A stretch of 6,197 nucleotides of DNA from positions 1-6,197 of the forward strand of contig JAZDLO010000059.1 in the NCBI GenBank assembly GCA_043801935.1, in the 5' to 3' direction. Source of the stretch: JAZDLO01 sp043801935 (lineage in GTDB: Bacteria > Actinomycetota > Thermoleophilia > RBG-16-64-13). Shown piece by piece: positions 1-5,990 of the stretch. Each line of letters opens with the position of its first letter. Position 1 is the first letter of the stretch. The notes under the pieces are model-generated. The model was not told the DNA's origin. It was given only the letters and a program-made list of their open reading frames with translations, and did not search any database. The position numbers were made by a program, and so were the translations under genes.

Positions 1-125
1 TGCGGCCCGGAGGACGGGCGGTAGTCGCCGACGACCGCCGCGAGACAATGGAAGCAGTCGGCTTCACCCGGGTGTCTGCCGAGCGCCTCCTCGGGGGGTA
101 TGTGACCACCGGGTTCAAGGAGTAG
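1..125 (+). CDS. C-terminal end of probable SAM-dependent methyltransferase (partial)
   Basis: This reading frame is open from the window edge (first full codon at base 3) to TAG at 123-125 and gives about 40 residues. It begins RPGGRAVVADDRRET and continues with EAVGFTRVSAERLLGG to the end FKE. A PGGR turn, a beta strand ending in Asp, then a helix with 'GF..V..ERL' resembles the last strands of class I methyltransferases (UbiE/Methyltransf_11 type), where a 'LkPGGrlvvaD' strand is followed by a C-terminal 'aGF..v..e' element. Codon use is strongly G/C-ending, as expected of a real gene here. The SAM-binding N-terminal half lies outside the window, so substrate and exact family cannot be given. 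The methyltransferase call is inference from a short tail. Confidence 0.6.
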   Translation, partial: RPGGRAVVADDRRETMEAVGFTRVSAERLLGGYVTTGFKE

Positions 126-139
126 CGGCGGGGAGACCC

Positions 140-160
140 AGTTCCCAGCCTACTGGAACT
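140..160 (+). terminator. Hairpin just after the methyltransferase stop
   Basis: Inverted repeat 15 nt after the stop codon: AGTTC (140-144) pairs with GAACT (156-160), then CAG (146-148) pairs with CTG (153-155), with one bulged C and a CCTA loop. A second hairpin follows at 209-222 (CCCGG, loop TTTG, CCGGG). Neither is followed by a T-run, so these are not classical intrinsic terminators. They may still end transcription or protect the 3' end of the mRNA. Confidence 0.35.
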
Positions 161-166
161 CGTACC

Positions 167-190
167 GGAGGTTCGAGTCCCCCCGGGGGT
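167..190 (+). other. tRNA T-arm-like sequence, copy 1
   Basis: GGAGG (167-171), loop TTCGAGT (172-178), CCCCC (179-183) has the layout of a tRNA T-stem and TTCRANY loop, but with one A.C mismatch in the stem. The next seven bases, CGGGGGT, sit where a 3' acceptor strand would be. The 50 bases upstream show no D-arm, no anticodon arm and no matching 5' acceptor strand, so this is not a tRNA gene. A 15-nt core, CGGAGGTTCGAGTCC, is repeated near the other end of the window (6014-6028). Confidence 0.45.
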
Positions 191-277
191 GTCTGATGTC
201 TTTGCCTGCCCGGTTTGCCGGGAACTTAGAGTCAGCCGAGAGATGGGGGACCAGGATTGTCGTGCTCACCAGGTTCA

Positions 278-1012
278 ATGTCTTCTTCCGCGCTAGCGGT
301 CCTCGTAGGGCTTCTCATGCTCGCCGTCTCCGGCTGCAGTGCGTTGCCGGCCGTGTCCACCACCGTTGTGGTTGAGTGGGACCGAGACCACCTCACCATC
401 GAGAAACACGTCGAGGATTCAGACATCATCGCGGTGGGAGAGATCGTCGAGATCGACCCGCCCCGATGGAACAGTCCCGATGGAGAGCAATGGAGACCGC
501 GCGAAGAACAGACCTTGGCCGTTCTCTACACCACGTTCTACGTCGAGCCGACGGCCCTTCTCAAAGGGACCTCGGAATGGGGGACACCCATCGCCTTCCG
601 CATACAGAATGGCGTTGTGGGGGGAGACGCCGACCTGTCCGTGGGCGAAAGAGTGGTGGCCTTCGGCGCGTCCGATGGAAGATATGGACCAGGCGCTGTC
701 TATCAGCCTGCAGGCGCCTATTGGCTTACTAACGGGAACAACTCCATCTGGATACAGAAGGGTGGGATAGGTGTCTACCGCAATCAGGGGTACACCAAGG
801 ATCCGGGGGAGGCATCACTGAGCTTGGAAGAACTCGAGGCTCGCATCGCCGCGCTCACCTCTTCCAACGAGGAGGTCAGCCCGACGACCACACCGTCGAG
901 TACTCAGCCGACCACCTCCCCTTCTGACGAAGGCACCACGCTCGTTCTCCCCGCTGTTCCCACGCAGGACTCGATCCCGAGCCGACTTGTCCCGAGGCCA
1001 TCCTCTGTGTAG
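278..1012 (+). CDS. Predicted lipoprotein with Thr/Pro/Ser-rich C-terminal tail, function unknown
   Basis: Protein of 244 residues. A hydrophobic stretch (residues 5-17) ends in the lipobox VSGC with Cys20, so it should be exported and lipid-anchored on the outer face of the membrane. Residues about 45-170 form a beta-rich domain ('DSDIIAVGEIVEID', 'TTFYVEPTALLKG', 'LSVGERVVAFG', then a G/Y-rich segment). This pattern, 'D.ivvGeV... f.V...LKG... l.vGervv.F', resembles secreted bacterial domains of unknown role, possibly OB-fold-like (inference). Residues about 180-193 look helical (LSLEELEARIAAL), followed by a Thr/Pro/Ser-rich tail to the end. The usual Lys/Arg before the hydrophobic core is missing. 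ATG at 278 was chosen because it gives a normal-length leader. An in-frame TTG at 257 has a better purine-rich site (GGGGGA, 245-250) and adds seven residues; an in-frame stop at 227-229 bars anything earlier. I do not recognise a specific function. Confidence 0.75.
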   Translation: MSSSALAVLVGLLMLAVSGCSALPAVSTTVVVEWDRDHLTIEKHVEDSDIIAVGEIVEIDPPRWNSPDGEQWRPREEQTLAVLYTTFYVEPTALLKGTSEWGTPIAFRIQNGVVGGDADLSVGERVVAFGASDGRYGPGAVYQPAGAYWLTNGNNSIWIQKGGIGVYRNQGYTKDPGEASLSLEELEARIAALTSSNEEVSPTTTPSSTQPTTSPSDEGTTLVLPAVPTQDSIPSRLVPRPSSV

Positions 1013-1156
1013 TTTGTACAGAACCAGAGGCGGCAAACGCGGGACTGTCCGAAGACGAGGCACGCGAACAGGGGCGGTAACGCGAGGGCAACCGGCTGGG
1101 TCCACGAAGGTGGGGGCTGAAGCTGCTTCCGGACGCATCCTTCGCGTTCATCTAGT

Positions 1157-1163
1157 AAGGAGA
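1157..1163 (+). promoter_or_regulatory. Strong Shine-Dalgarno for the GMC oxidoreductase
   Basis: AAGGAGA lies 4-5 nt before ATG 1168 and fixes that start. The 155-bp spacer before it (1013-1167) also holds an 11-bp dyad, GAAGC-T-GCTTC (1119-1129). I see no convincing -35/-10 pair there. Confidence 0.8.
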
Positions 1164-1167
1164 AGCG

Positions 1168-2481
1168 ATGGCAACCGGAGTCGAGCGTCATAGTGCGCAC
1201 ACTGTTGTCGTAGGAAGTGGACCCGGTGGCGCCAGCGTGGCCCGCGAGTTGGCCGGCCGGGGTCAGGACGTTCTCATACTCGAGCAGGGCGCCTACCACA
1301 AGCCTGAGGGCAGCTACGTCACCATGTTCCGCATGGCGGATCGTTTCTTCACGCTTGCCTCGATCGAAGGGACCCAGATGGTCCGGCTGCTCACCGTGGG
1401 TGGCAGCACGATCGCCTTCCTGGGCACCGCCTTTGAGCCGCCGGCCTGGCTCAAGGATCGACACGGCATAGATCTGGCGCCGTACGTCGAGGAGATCAAG
1501 AGTGAGATGAAGCTGGACCTAATGCCCGAGCGCCTCATCGGGGAGGGGGCGAAGCGGATCATGGAAGCGGCACACGAGGAGGGTTTCGACTGGCGCCCGA
1601 TGCCGCATTTCATCGACTACGACAAATGCGGCCGCACATGTCGGAAGCTGTTTGCCGGCTCCGCCAAGGGAGCGAAATGGACTGCACGCGCCTATGTTGA
1701 GGAAGCGTGTGATCGCGGCGCTCGGCTCAAAACGCGGATGCAGGTCAAGCAGGTGCTGTCGAAGGACGGGCGCGTCACCGGCGTGCGGGGTATGGGCCGG
1801 TCGGGACCGTTCGAGATCGAGGCGGAAAGGGTGGTGCTCTCTGCGGGCGGTCTGGGTACCGCGCCCATCATGCAGGCCTCCGGCTTTCCGGAAGCCGGCC
1901 AAGGCGTCATCATCGACCCGCTCATCCTGACGTATGGAGTGTACCCCGGCCGGGGTTCCGGCCACGATGTCCCCATGGGCTGCGGCACGACCGACCTGCA
2001 GGACGAGGGCATCATCCTGATGGACTGCATCGACCCCTGGCCGCTCTACTTGTTCGGATTGATGATGGGCGGCCCCAAAGCCGTCGCCAGCTTCCGGCAT
2101 TTCCCGCATACCCTCGGCATCATGGCGAAGATGCGGGACGGTTTCGCCGGCTGGATCAAACCCGATGGCACCGTGTCCAAACCTCTCACTGAAGAGGACC
2201 AGAAACTGATCGCCCGCGGCGCGGAGATCTCCGGTCAGATACTGCGCCGAGCCGGTTGCGACCCTGCGTCCATCGTCTCCACTCCCCCCCGGGGCGCCCA
2301 TCCGGGCGGCACCGTGCGCATCGGTGACCAGATCGACAAGGACCTCCAGGCCCCGATAGCCGGCCTCTACGTATGCGACTCGAGCGTTATCCCGGAACCG
2401 TGTGGCATGCCGCCGGTGTTTATGATCTTGGGTCTGGCCAGGCGCCTGGTTGCCGAGCGATTGGCGCCCCAGTCGGACTAG
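1168..2481 (+). CDS. GMC-family FAD-dependent oxidoreductase
   Basis: Flavoprotein of 437 residues, expected to oxidise an alcohol or similar hydroxyl/CH-OH substrate in the cytoplasm; substrate not determinable. The N-terminus has the FAD-binding Rossmann fold: a beta strand, GSGPGG (residues 16-21), and the ribose-binding acid E39 at the end of the second strand (VLILEQG). A middle motif, C154-G-R-T-C158 followed by 'AKGAKWTARAYVEEA', matches the 'Cys-rich, GAKW' segment of the fatty-alcohol-oxidase-like branch. The C-terminus is typical GMC: H378 in 'GAHPGGTVRIG' (first catalytic His), then 'LYVCDSSVIPEP' (residues 401-411) and 'GMPPVF' (413-418). Classical GMC enzymes are about 500-600 residues, so this is a compact form with a reduced substrate domain. 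At the usual second catalytic position (N or H in 'NP') it has Pro; I recall related proteins with 'LPPT' here, so this may be a subfamily trait. No signal peptide. The next gene is over 300 bp away, so it is probably transcribed alone. Confidence 0.9.
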   Translation: MATGVERHSAHTVVVGSGPGGASVARELAGRGQDVLILEQGAYHKPEGSYVTMFRMADRFFTLASIEGTQMVRLLTVGGSTIAFLGTAFEPPAWLKDRHGIDLAPYVEEIKSEMKLDLMPERLIGEGAKRIMEAAHEEGFDWRPMPHFIDYDKCGRTCRKLFAGSAKGAKWTARAYVEEACDRGARLKTRMQVKQVLSKDGRVTGVRGMGRSGPFEIEAERVVLSAGGLGTAPIMQASGFPEAGQGVIIDPLILTYGVYPGRGSGHDVPMGCGTTDLQDEGIILMDCIDPWPLYLFGLMMGGPKAVASFRHFPHTLGIMAKMRDGFAGWIKPDGTVSKPLTEEDQKLIARGAEISGQILRRAGCDPASIVSTPPRGAHPGGTVRIGDQIDKDLQAPIAGLYVCDSSVIPEPCGMPPVFMILGLARRLVAERLAPQSD

Positions 2482-2814
2482 AAAGGGGAACGAGAGCCAG
2501 GGTCCCAAACCTCGGCTCGCAAGTCTCTGATGACGGCCTTGGCGAGGCGGTTGTCGCTCCATGTGGCCGCATTCCGCTGAGTGTCTTCTTTGCGCAAAAG
2601 CGGCCGAAATCGCCGTTTGACCCCAATTCTGACCCCTCTGGCCAAGGATTGGCCACCATTCCCGGTCGGACGGAGAAAGACCCTCTCTCGAAACGACAGG
2701 CCCCAAGTTCGCAGTAGGCTTTTGCCTCTGGCTCAGGCCGCCAAGGCTCGGCGACCGCGTGTTAGACTGGGCCCTCGTCGTGTCGAAAGCCGCTCGTCCC
2801 GCAGGGTGCCGTCG
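2482..2814. other. Non-coding spacer with regulatory-looking repeats
   Basis: I see no convincing gene in this stretch. Open frames exist on both strands but read as Arg/Pro/Ser-rich sequence without domain features. It contains a perfect 17-bp dyad at 2639-2655, a direct repeat TGACCCC at 2618-2624 and 2630-2636, and a TAGACT at 2763-2768 that fits the loose actinobacterial -10 form TAnnnT, about 50 bp before ATG 2815, without a clear -35. The stretch 2590-2636 (CGGCCGAAAT...TTTGACCCCAATTCTGACCCC in outline) looks like eroded terminal or intergenic sequence of some insertion elements, but no transposase is present. Confidence 0.5.
2639..2655. repeat. Perfect inverted repeat, possible operator
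   Basis: TGGCCAA (2639-2645), spacer GGA, TTGGCCA (2649-2655): seven perfect pairs with a 3-nt centre. The size and symmetry fit a binding site for a dimeric helix-turn-helix regulator. It lies about 175 bp upstream of the signal-peptide/cupin start and about 160 bp after the oxidoreductase stop. No regulator gene is in the window, so the role is inference. Confidence 0.5.
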
Positions 2815-2922
2815 ATGACGAAGCGAAGATGCATCTTCTTGGCAATGCCTCTCGTTCTGGTGGGGGGTGTTCTTCTCCTCCTGTGCGGCGGTGTGCATGA
2901 TCGTCCCCGCACGCCCGATTAG
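2815..2922 (+). pseudogene. Signal-peptide-like N-terminal segment, ended by TAG in frame with the cupin
   Basis: ATG 2815 opens a 35-residue frame: a basic start (M-T-K-R-R), a long hydrophobic core (residues about 6-23, ending LLLLCGG), then a polar stretch (VHDRPRTPD) and TAG at 2920-2922. An AGGG at 2803-2806 gives a modest ribosome site 8 nt away. The design is that of an export signal. The Cys is preceded by Leu, so it is a poor lipobox and signal peptidase I or a membrane anchor is more likely. The key point is that the frame is identical to the cupin's: after TAG come TCT GAG and then GTG 2929. The simplest reading is the N-terminus of a secreted cupin protein cut by a CAG-to-TAG change, a sequencing error, or readthrough. 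It could also be an independent tiny membrane peptide. Confidence 0.55.
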
Positions 2923-2928
2923 TCTGAG

Positions 2929-3597
2929 GTGGTGGTCAACGTGTTTACTCTGAGGCTTTATCACGACTCCTACGCGCCGAACAGCCGGACTGCGCAGGAT
3001 CTCGAAGCGCAGCACGGCATCGCGTATGTGTTCAACGGCTCGGCGACGGTCAACGGGGAGACTCTTGAAAAGGACAGCGCGGCGTACTGGAAGGACGTTG
3101 CCGCGATCGAGGCGGGCCGGGATGGCGCGTTCCTGTGGCGCTGGGAACTTGTCCGCACGGATGCGCCGAACAACGTCGCGTGTGGCGATGGGGTCGCCTC
3201 TCGGCTCCGTATGTCGCGCCGCGTCCGTATGTTCGACCTTGTTCCCACCTCGAAGTGGCTCTTCCGTCTCGATTGCATCTACAACAACCGAGGAAGCACC
3301 GGGCTGCACTCGCATCCGGGTTCCGGCATCCGCTGCATGCTGGCCGGACATCTGCGCGTTGAGTCCGAAAAGGGGGAATGCTCGGACAACCGTCTGACCG
3401 GCGACTGCTGGTACGAGGAGGGCAGTTATCCCCTGATCTCTACCTCTGATCCCGGGGAAACGGCCGATTTCCTTCGGGGCATGGTGCTTCCTCCGGAGTA
3501 CGCGCGGTATCCGGACACGGCGGTGTGGATCGAGGGGAAGAAGTCTTGCGAATCTGACTGGAAGAGCTACGCGCAGACAGTGGTGACCCTGCTGTAG
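2929..3597 (+). CDS. Cupin-domain protein, possibly bicupin and originally secreted
   Basis: Beta-barrel protein of 222 residues if started at GTG 2929. The second half has the cupin motif 1 region: G122, H127-S-H129-P-G and G140, two of the usual metal-binding histidines. The Glu normally four residues after the second His is Gly here (HPGSGI). The motif 2 area, 'GDCWYEEGSYPLIS' (158-171), lacks an obvious His, and 'GMVLPPEY' (184-191) follows. The first half ('GIAYVFNGSATVNGETLEKDSAAYW', about residues 30-54, then 'GAFLWRWEL') resembles a second, degenerate cupin half. This pattern is found in uncharacterised cupin proteins; no substrate can be named. The start is uncertain: GTG at 2929, 2932 and 2941 are all possible. 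GAGG at 2926-2929 only has proper spacing for 2941, and none has a strong site of its own. That supports the idea that translation originally began at 2815. Confidence 0.8.
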   Translation: MVVNVFTLRLYHDSYAPNSRTAQDLEAQHGIAYVFNGSATVNGETLEKDSAAYWKDVAAIEAGRDGAFLWRWELVRTDAPNNVACGDGVASRLRMSRRVRMFDLVPTSKWLFRLDCIYNNRGSTGLHSHPGSGIRCMLAGHLRVESEKGECSDNRLTGDCWYEEGSYPLISTSDPGETADFLRGMVLPPEYARYPDTAVWIEGKKSCESDWKSYAQTVVTLL

Positions 3598-3676
3598 GCG
3601 GCTGTATGGAGGTCGCCCGAACTGAGCGTGTCCCCCATCTCCCAGGCTTGCCGCAGTCAGGTGTTAGGAGACAGTC

Positions 3677-3839
3677 GTGAAGCAAACGGAACAAGTCACT
3701 ATTACGTCGGCCGCCCCGGGAGCCGGGTGTCGGACTCCGTCGTTCAGACCCCGGCGGTGACGGAGATGGACCTCAACCCCATCTTCGCCTACCCCGATGG
3801 GCCGTAGCCGTCGATGCCCGCGTGATCCTGGGAGCCTAA
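3677..3839 (+). pseudogene. Remnant of ATP-grasp beta subunit, NDP-forming acyl-CoA synthetase
   Basis: Reading 3724-3801 gives RVSDSVVQTPAVTEMDLNP and then IFAYPDG. If one base is added after GGG 3801, the frame continues AVAVDARVILGA and stops at TAA 3837-3839. This is the C-terminal signature of the ATP-grasp subunit of ADP-forming acetyl/acyl-CoA synthetases ('EiDlNPv.vy..g..avDARI.l'). Upstream, a strong AGGAGA (3666-3671) and GTG 3677 open a different frame beginning MKQTEQVTITSA, which resembles the short helix at the start of such proteins. It runs about 15 codons before homology is lost near 3719-3727. The picture is a gene whose middle (roughly 150-200 codons, including all ATP-binding residues) has been deleted, and whose tail also has a -1 shift at 3799-3803. 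The TAA is 4 nt before the alpha-subunit ATG, as in a coupled operon. The C-terminal tail identification is strong; the N-terminal match is weaker. Confidence 0.7.
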
Positions 3840-3843
3840 CGCC

Positions 3844-5244
3844 ATGTCACAAGAGACCGTGCGGCAACTCTCGCAGATATTCAACGCACGATCGGTGGCG
3901 CTCGTGGGCGCCAGCGACAAGGAGGGGAGCTTCGGGCGTCTGTTCCTCGAGGGGCTCAGGGACGCCGGTTGCCGCACCATATACCCGGTCAACCCCAAAC
4001 GCGAGGAGATCCTGGGTATCAAGGCCTTTCCCAGTATCAGTGCGGTCCCCGGCCGGCTCGATGTAGCCATCCTCCTCACCCCGCCCGAGTCGGTGCTGCC
4101 GCTAGTCAAGGAGTGCGTCGCGAAGAAGGTCAAGGGCGCGGTCATATTTGCCTCCGGTTTCGGCGAATTGGGCGCGGAGGGTAAGGAACTCGAGCGGGAG
4201 ATAGGGCGTATCGGCCGCGAGGGCGGGACGCGCATCATCGGACCCAACTGCATCGGGTTCTTCAATCCTGGAGCCGGAGTAATCACCTATCCCCAGGTGC
4301 TCATGAAGGGCGTCCCCAGGGAACCGGGCTCCGTGGGCGGCTTCTCCCAAAGCGGCTCGTTCGTGGACTACCTGGTCTGGTTTCTCGCCGCCAAGGGCCT
4401 GCGCTTCAGCACTGTGGTCAGCTGCGGCAACGAGTGCGATCTGGCCGCGGAGGATTATCTGGAGTACCTGGGTCAGGATGAAGAGACCAAGACCATCGTT
4501 GCCTACATGGAAGGGGCAAAAGACGGCCGGCGCTTCTTCGAAGTGGCCCGGGAGGTGGGCCGCAGGAAGCCGATCATCCTGTGGAAAGGCGGACAGAGCG
4601 AGCAGGGGGCCAGGGCGGCCGCTTCACATACCGGGGCCCTTGCCGGATCGGCCGACGTGTGGAACGCCATGTTCAAGCAGACGGGTATCGTCAACGTCTC
4701 AAGCGTGGAAGAGGTGGTCGACTGCGCCGTTGCCTTCCACTACCTGCCCCTGCCCAAAGGCAACCGGGTCGCCATCATCAGCGGCCAAGGCGGGACCGGT
4801 GTCGGCACCGCCGATAACTGCTGGACTGCTGGGCTGGAACTGCCCCGCCTCTCCGAAAGCACCACCTCGCACCTAAGAGCGGTCCTTCCCCCGGTGGGCA
4901 CCTCGGTCGGCAACCCCACCGATACCGGGGTGGCCTCGCTGCTCAACCCGGAACTCTACGCGCGGGCGATCGAGATCGTGGCTGCCGATGAAGGCATCGA
5001 CATGATCCTTGTCATAGCGTCGCCGGTTCAGGCCTGCCTCGAGAATGTGGCTGTGGCGGCCAGGACCATCGGCAAGCCGCTCGCGGTATCCGTCTTTGCG
5101 CTGCCGGAGTCAGAACCGGAGATCTACGCCTTCCTCGCCGAGCAAGGCGTGGCCGCCTACCCGGATCCCAAGCGGGCGGTGGATGCGCTTGCGCGGATGG
5201 CCGAGTATGCAGAGACGCGTGGGGAGCGACAGGCCCGCGACTGA
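3844..5244 (+). CDS. NDP-forming acyl-CoA synthetase alpha subunit (acetate-CoA ligase, ADP-forming type)
   Basis: Cytoplasmic protein of 466 residues, the usual size for a stand-alone alpha subunit. These enzymes convert acyl-CoA + ADP + Pi to acid + CoA + ATP (reversible) through a phosphohistidine. Residues about 8-130 are the CoA-binding Rossmann domain ('SVALVGASDKEGSFGR', 'YPVNPK', 'AILLTP', 'ASGFGE'). Residues about 130-290 are the first ligase domain, with 'IIGPNCIGFFNP' (131-142), 'GGFSQSGSF' (165-173), E223 in 'YMEG' (probable phospho-His partner), and the phosphorylated His262 in 'ASHTGALAGS'. Residues about 300-455 are the second flavodoxin-like ligase domain ('VAIISGQGGTGV', 'GNPTDTG', 'AYPDPKRAVDAL'). 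All key motifs are intact. GGGAG at 3830-3834 serves ATG 3844 at 9 nt and lies inside the end of the beta remnant. The ATP-grasp partner just upstream is broken, so activity would need a beta subunit from elsewhere. The acid substrate cannot be read from sequence. Confidence 0.93.
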   Translation: MSQETVRQLSQIFNARSVALVGASDKEGSFGRLFLEGLRDAGCRTIYPVNPKREEILGIKAFPSISAVPGRLDVAILLTPPESVLPLVKECVAKKVKGAVIFASGFGELGAEGKELEREIGRIGREGGTRIIGPNCIGFFNPGAGVITYPQVLMKGVPREPGSVGGFSQSGSFVDYLVWFLAAKGLRFSTVVSCGNECDLAAEDYLEYLGQDEETKTIVAYMEGAKDGRRFFEVAREVGRRKPIILWKGGQSEQGARAAASHTGALAGSADVWNAMFKQTGIVNVSSVEEVVDCAVAFHYLPLPKGNRVAIISGQGGTGVGTADNCWTAGLELPRLSESTTSHLRAVLPPVGTSVGNPTDTGVASLLNPELYARAIEIVAADEGIDMILVIASPVQACLENVAVAARTIGKPLAVSVFALPESEPEIYAFLAEQGVAAYPDPKRAVDALARMAEYAETRGERQARD

Positions 5245-5381
5245 GAGTGCCCTGACGCAATGACTTGGCGAGTCCGTCGGAGATCTAACGTGGGGTGACG
5301 GTCCGACGAGCCGAAAGCAGTCAACCGACGCTTGTAGCTCGCATCACGAAGGCTCTTGGCCGGCACACATGCGGCTGGAAC

Positions 5382-5411
5382 GCCGACAAAGGGCGCGGCC
5401 TGTTTGTCGGC
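5382..5411 (+). repeat. 9-bp perfect hairpin between synthetase and pilin genes
   Basis: GCCGACAAA (5382-5390) pairs perfectly with TTTGTCGGC (5403-5411). Inside the 12-nt loop, GGC (5392-5394) and GCC (5398-5400) can pair further. It is 137 nt after the synthetase stop and 120 nt before the pilin ATG. No T-run follows, so it may be a structured 5' leader element of the pilin mRNA or an unusual terminator. The whole 287-nt spacer (5245-5531) otherwise shows no gene I can support and no recognisable riboswitch core. A second small hairpin, CTCG-CATT-CGAG, follows at 5413-5424. Confidence 0.5.
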
Positions 5412-5531
5412 CCTCGCATTCGAGTGCCTGTAAAGCTGTCCTTCAGAACGCCGATATGTGAGGCAACGATCAAAAAGGCCGACCATCCCATGAACATCCT
5501 CAGGATCGGAGAACCAGATGAGGCATAAGAG

Positions 5532-5990
5532 ATGCTCAGTCTGACCAGCAGACGAACAAAGGGCCACAATGGCTTCAGTCTGATCGAACTCCTGGTGGCG
5601 ATCGGCATCATCGCTATCCTGGTGGCTATCGCAATCCCGATCTATCTCGGCCAGCGCGAGAAGGCTCAGGATTCGGCTGCCAAGTCCGTGGTCCGCAACG
5701 CCATGATCGCCGTTGAATCCGCGTACGTCGACACCCGTGACTTCAGCGCGATCGTGGATGCGGATCTGACGGCGATCGAAGTGTCCATGGCCTTCATCGA
5801 CGCTGCAAATGCGGCGACGGCCCCGACCGCCGACGCGGAGGCCAACGAGGTGAACTGGCGTGGGACCGGTGCGGCTACCTATGAGGTCGGAAGTCTGTCT
5901 CGATCCGGTAAGACATTCGGCGCGGCCGTAGACAAGGACACTTCCGGCGGCAACACGTTCTATGTCGACGGAGCAGTCCACGGCTGGTAG
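5532..5990 (+). CDS. Type IV prepilin (PilA-like major or minor pilin)
   Basis: Protein of 152 residues with the class III (prepilin) signal: a 14-residue basic leader (MLSLTSRRTKGHNG), cleavage between G14 and F15 by prepilin peptidase, then FSLIELLVAIGIIAIL, the hydrophobic helix that anchors the pilin and later packs in the fibre core. E19 is mature Glu5, needed for assembly, and mature F1 is the N-methylated residue. After the helix come 'YLGQREKAQDSAAKSVVRNAM' in outline (amphipathic) and a short globular domain, for 138 mature residues in all. There is no cysteine, so the C-terminal disulphide loop of many proteobacterial pilins is absent, as in many Gram-positive pilins. GAGG at 5520-5523 is 8 nt before the ATG. 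No pilus assembly genes (ATPase, platform protein, peptidase) are in the window, so this is a lone pilin gene here. Confidence 0.93.
   Translation: MLSLTSRRTKGHNGFSLIELLVAIGIIAILVAIAIPIYLGQREKAQDSAAKSVVRNAMIAVESAYVDTRDFSAIVDADLTAIEVSMAFIDAANAATAPTADAEANEVNWRGTGAATYEVGSLSRSGKTFGAAVDKDTSGGNTFYVDGAVHGW

Noticed and set aside
118..190. A complete tRNA gene ending at the first T-arm
   Set aside because: No D-arm, anticodon arm or complementary acceptor strand can be drawn in the upstream 50 bases, and the stem has an A.C mismatch.
2581..2814. Extending the signal-peptide frame upstream to 2581 (113 codons)
   Set aside because: The added part is Arg/Ser/Pro-rich, would put the hydrophobic leader in the middle, and lacks a good ribosome site; ATG 2815 gives a proper signal peptide.
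1519..3351. A 610-codon open frame on the - strand overlapping the oxidoreductase and the cupin
   Set aside because: It runs antisense through two recognisable + strand genes, is rich in Arg/His/Gly/Ala with no domain pattern, and is a typical shadow frame in high-GC DNA.
5450..5520. A c-di-GMP (GEMM) riboswitch before the pilin, suggested by GGCAAC and AAAAAGGCC
   Set aside because: The conserved GCAAAGCC segment and the tetraloop-receptor layout of the class I riboswitch could not be found.
5295..5528. A 77-codon + strand frame just before the pilin
   Set aside because: No domain or signal feature, weak start, and it covers the hairpin region; more likely leader RNA.
5157..5981. A 274-codon open frame on the - strand over the pilin gene
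   Set aside because: Antisense to the clear prepilin and the end of the synthetase; low-complexity, Arg/Asp/His-rich composition.
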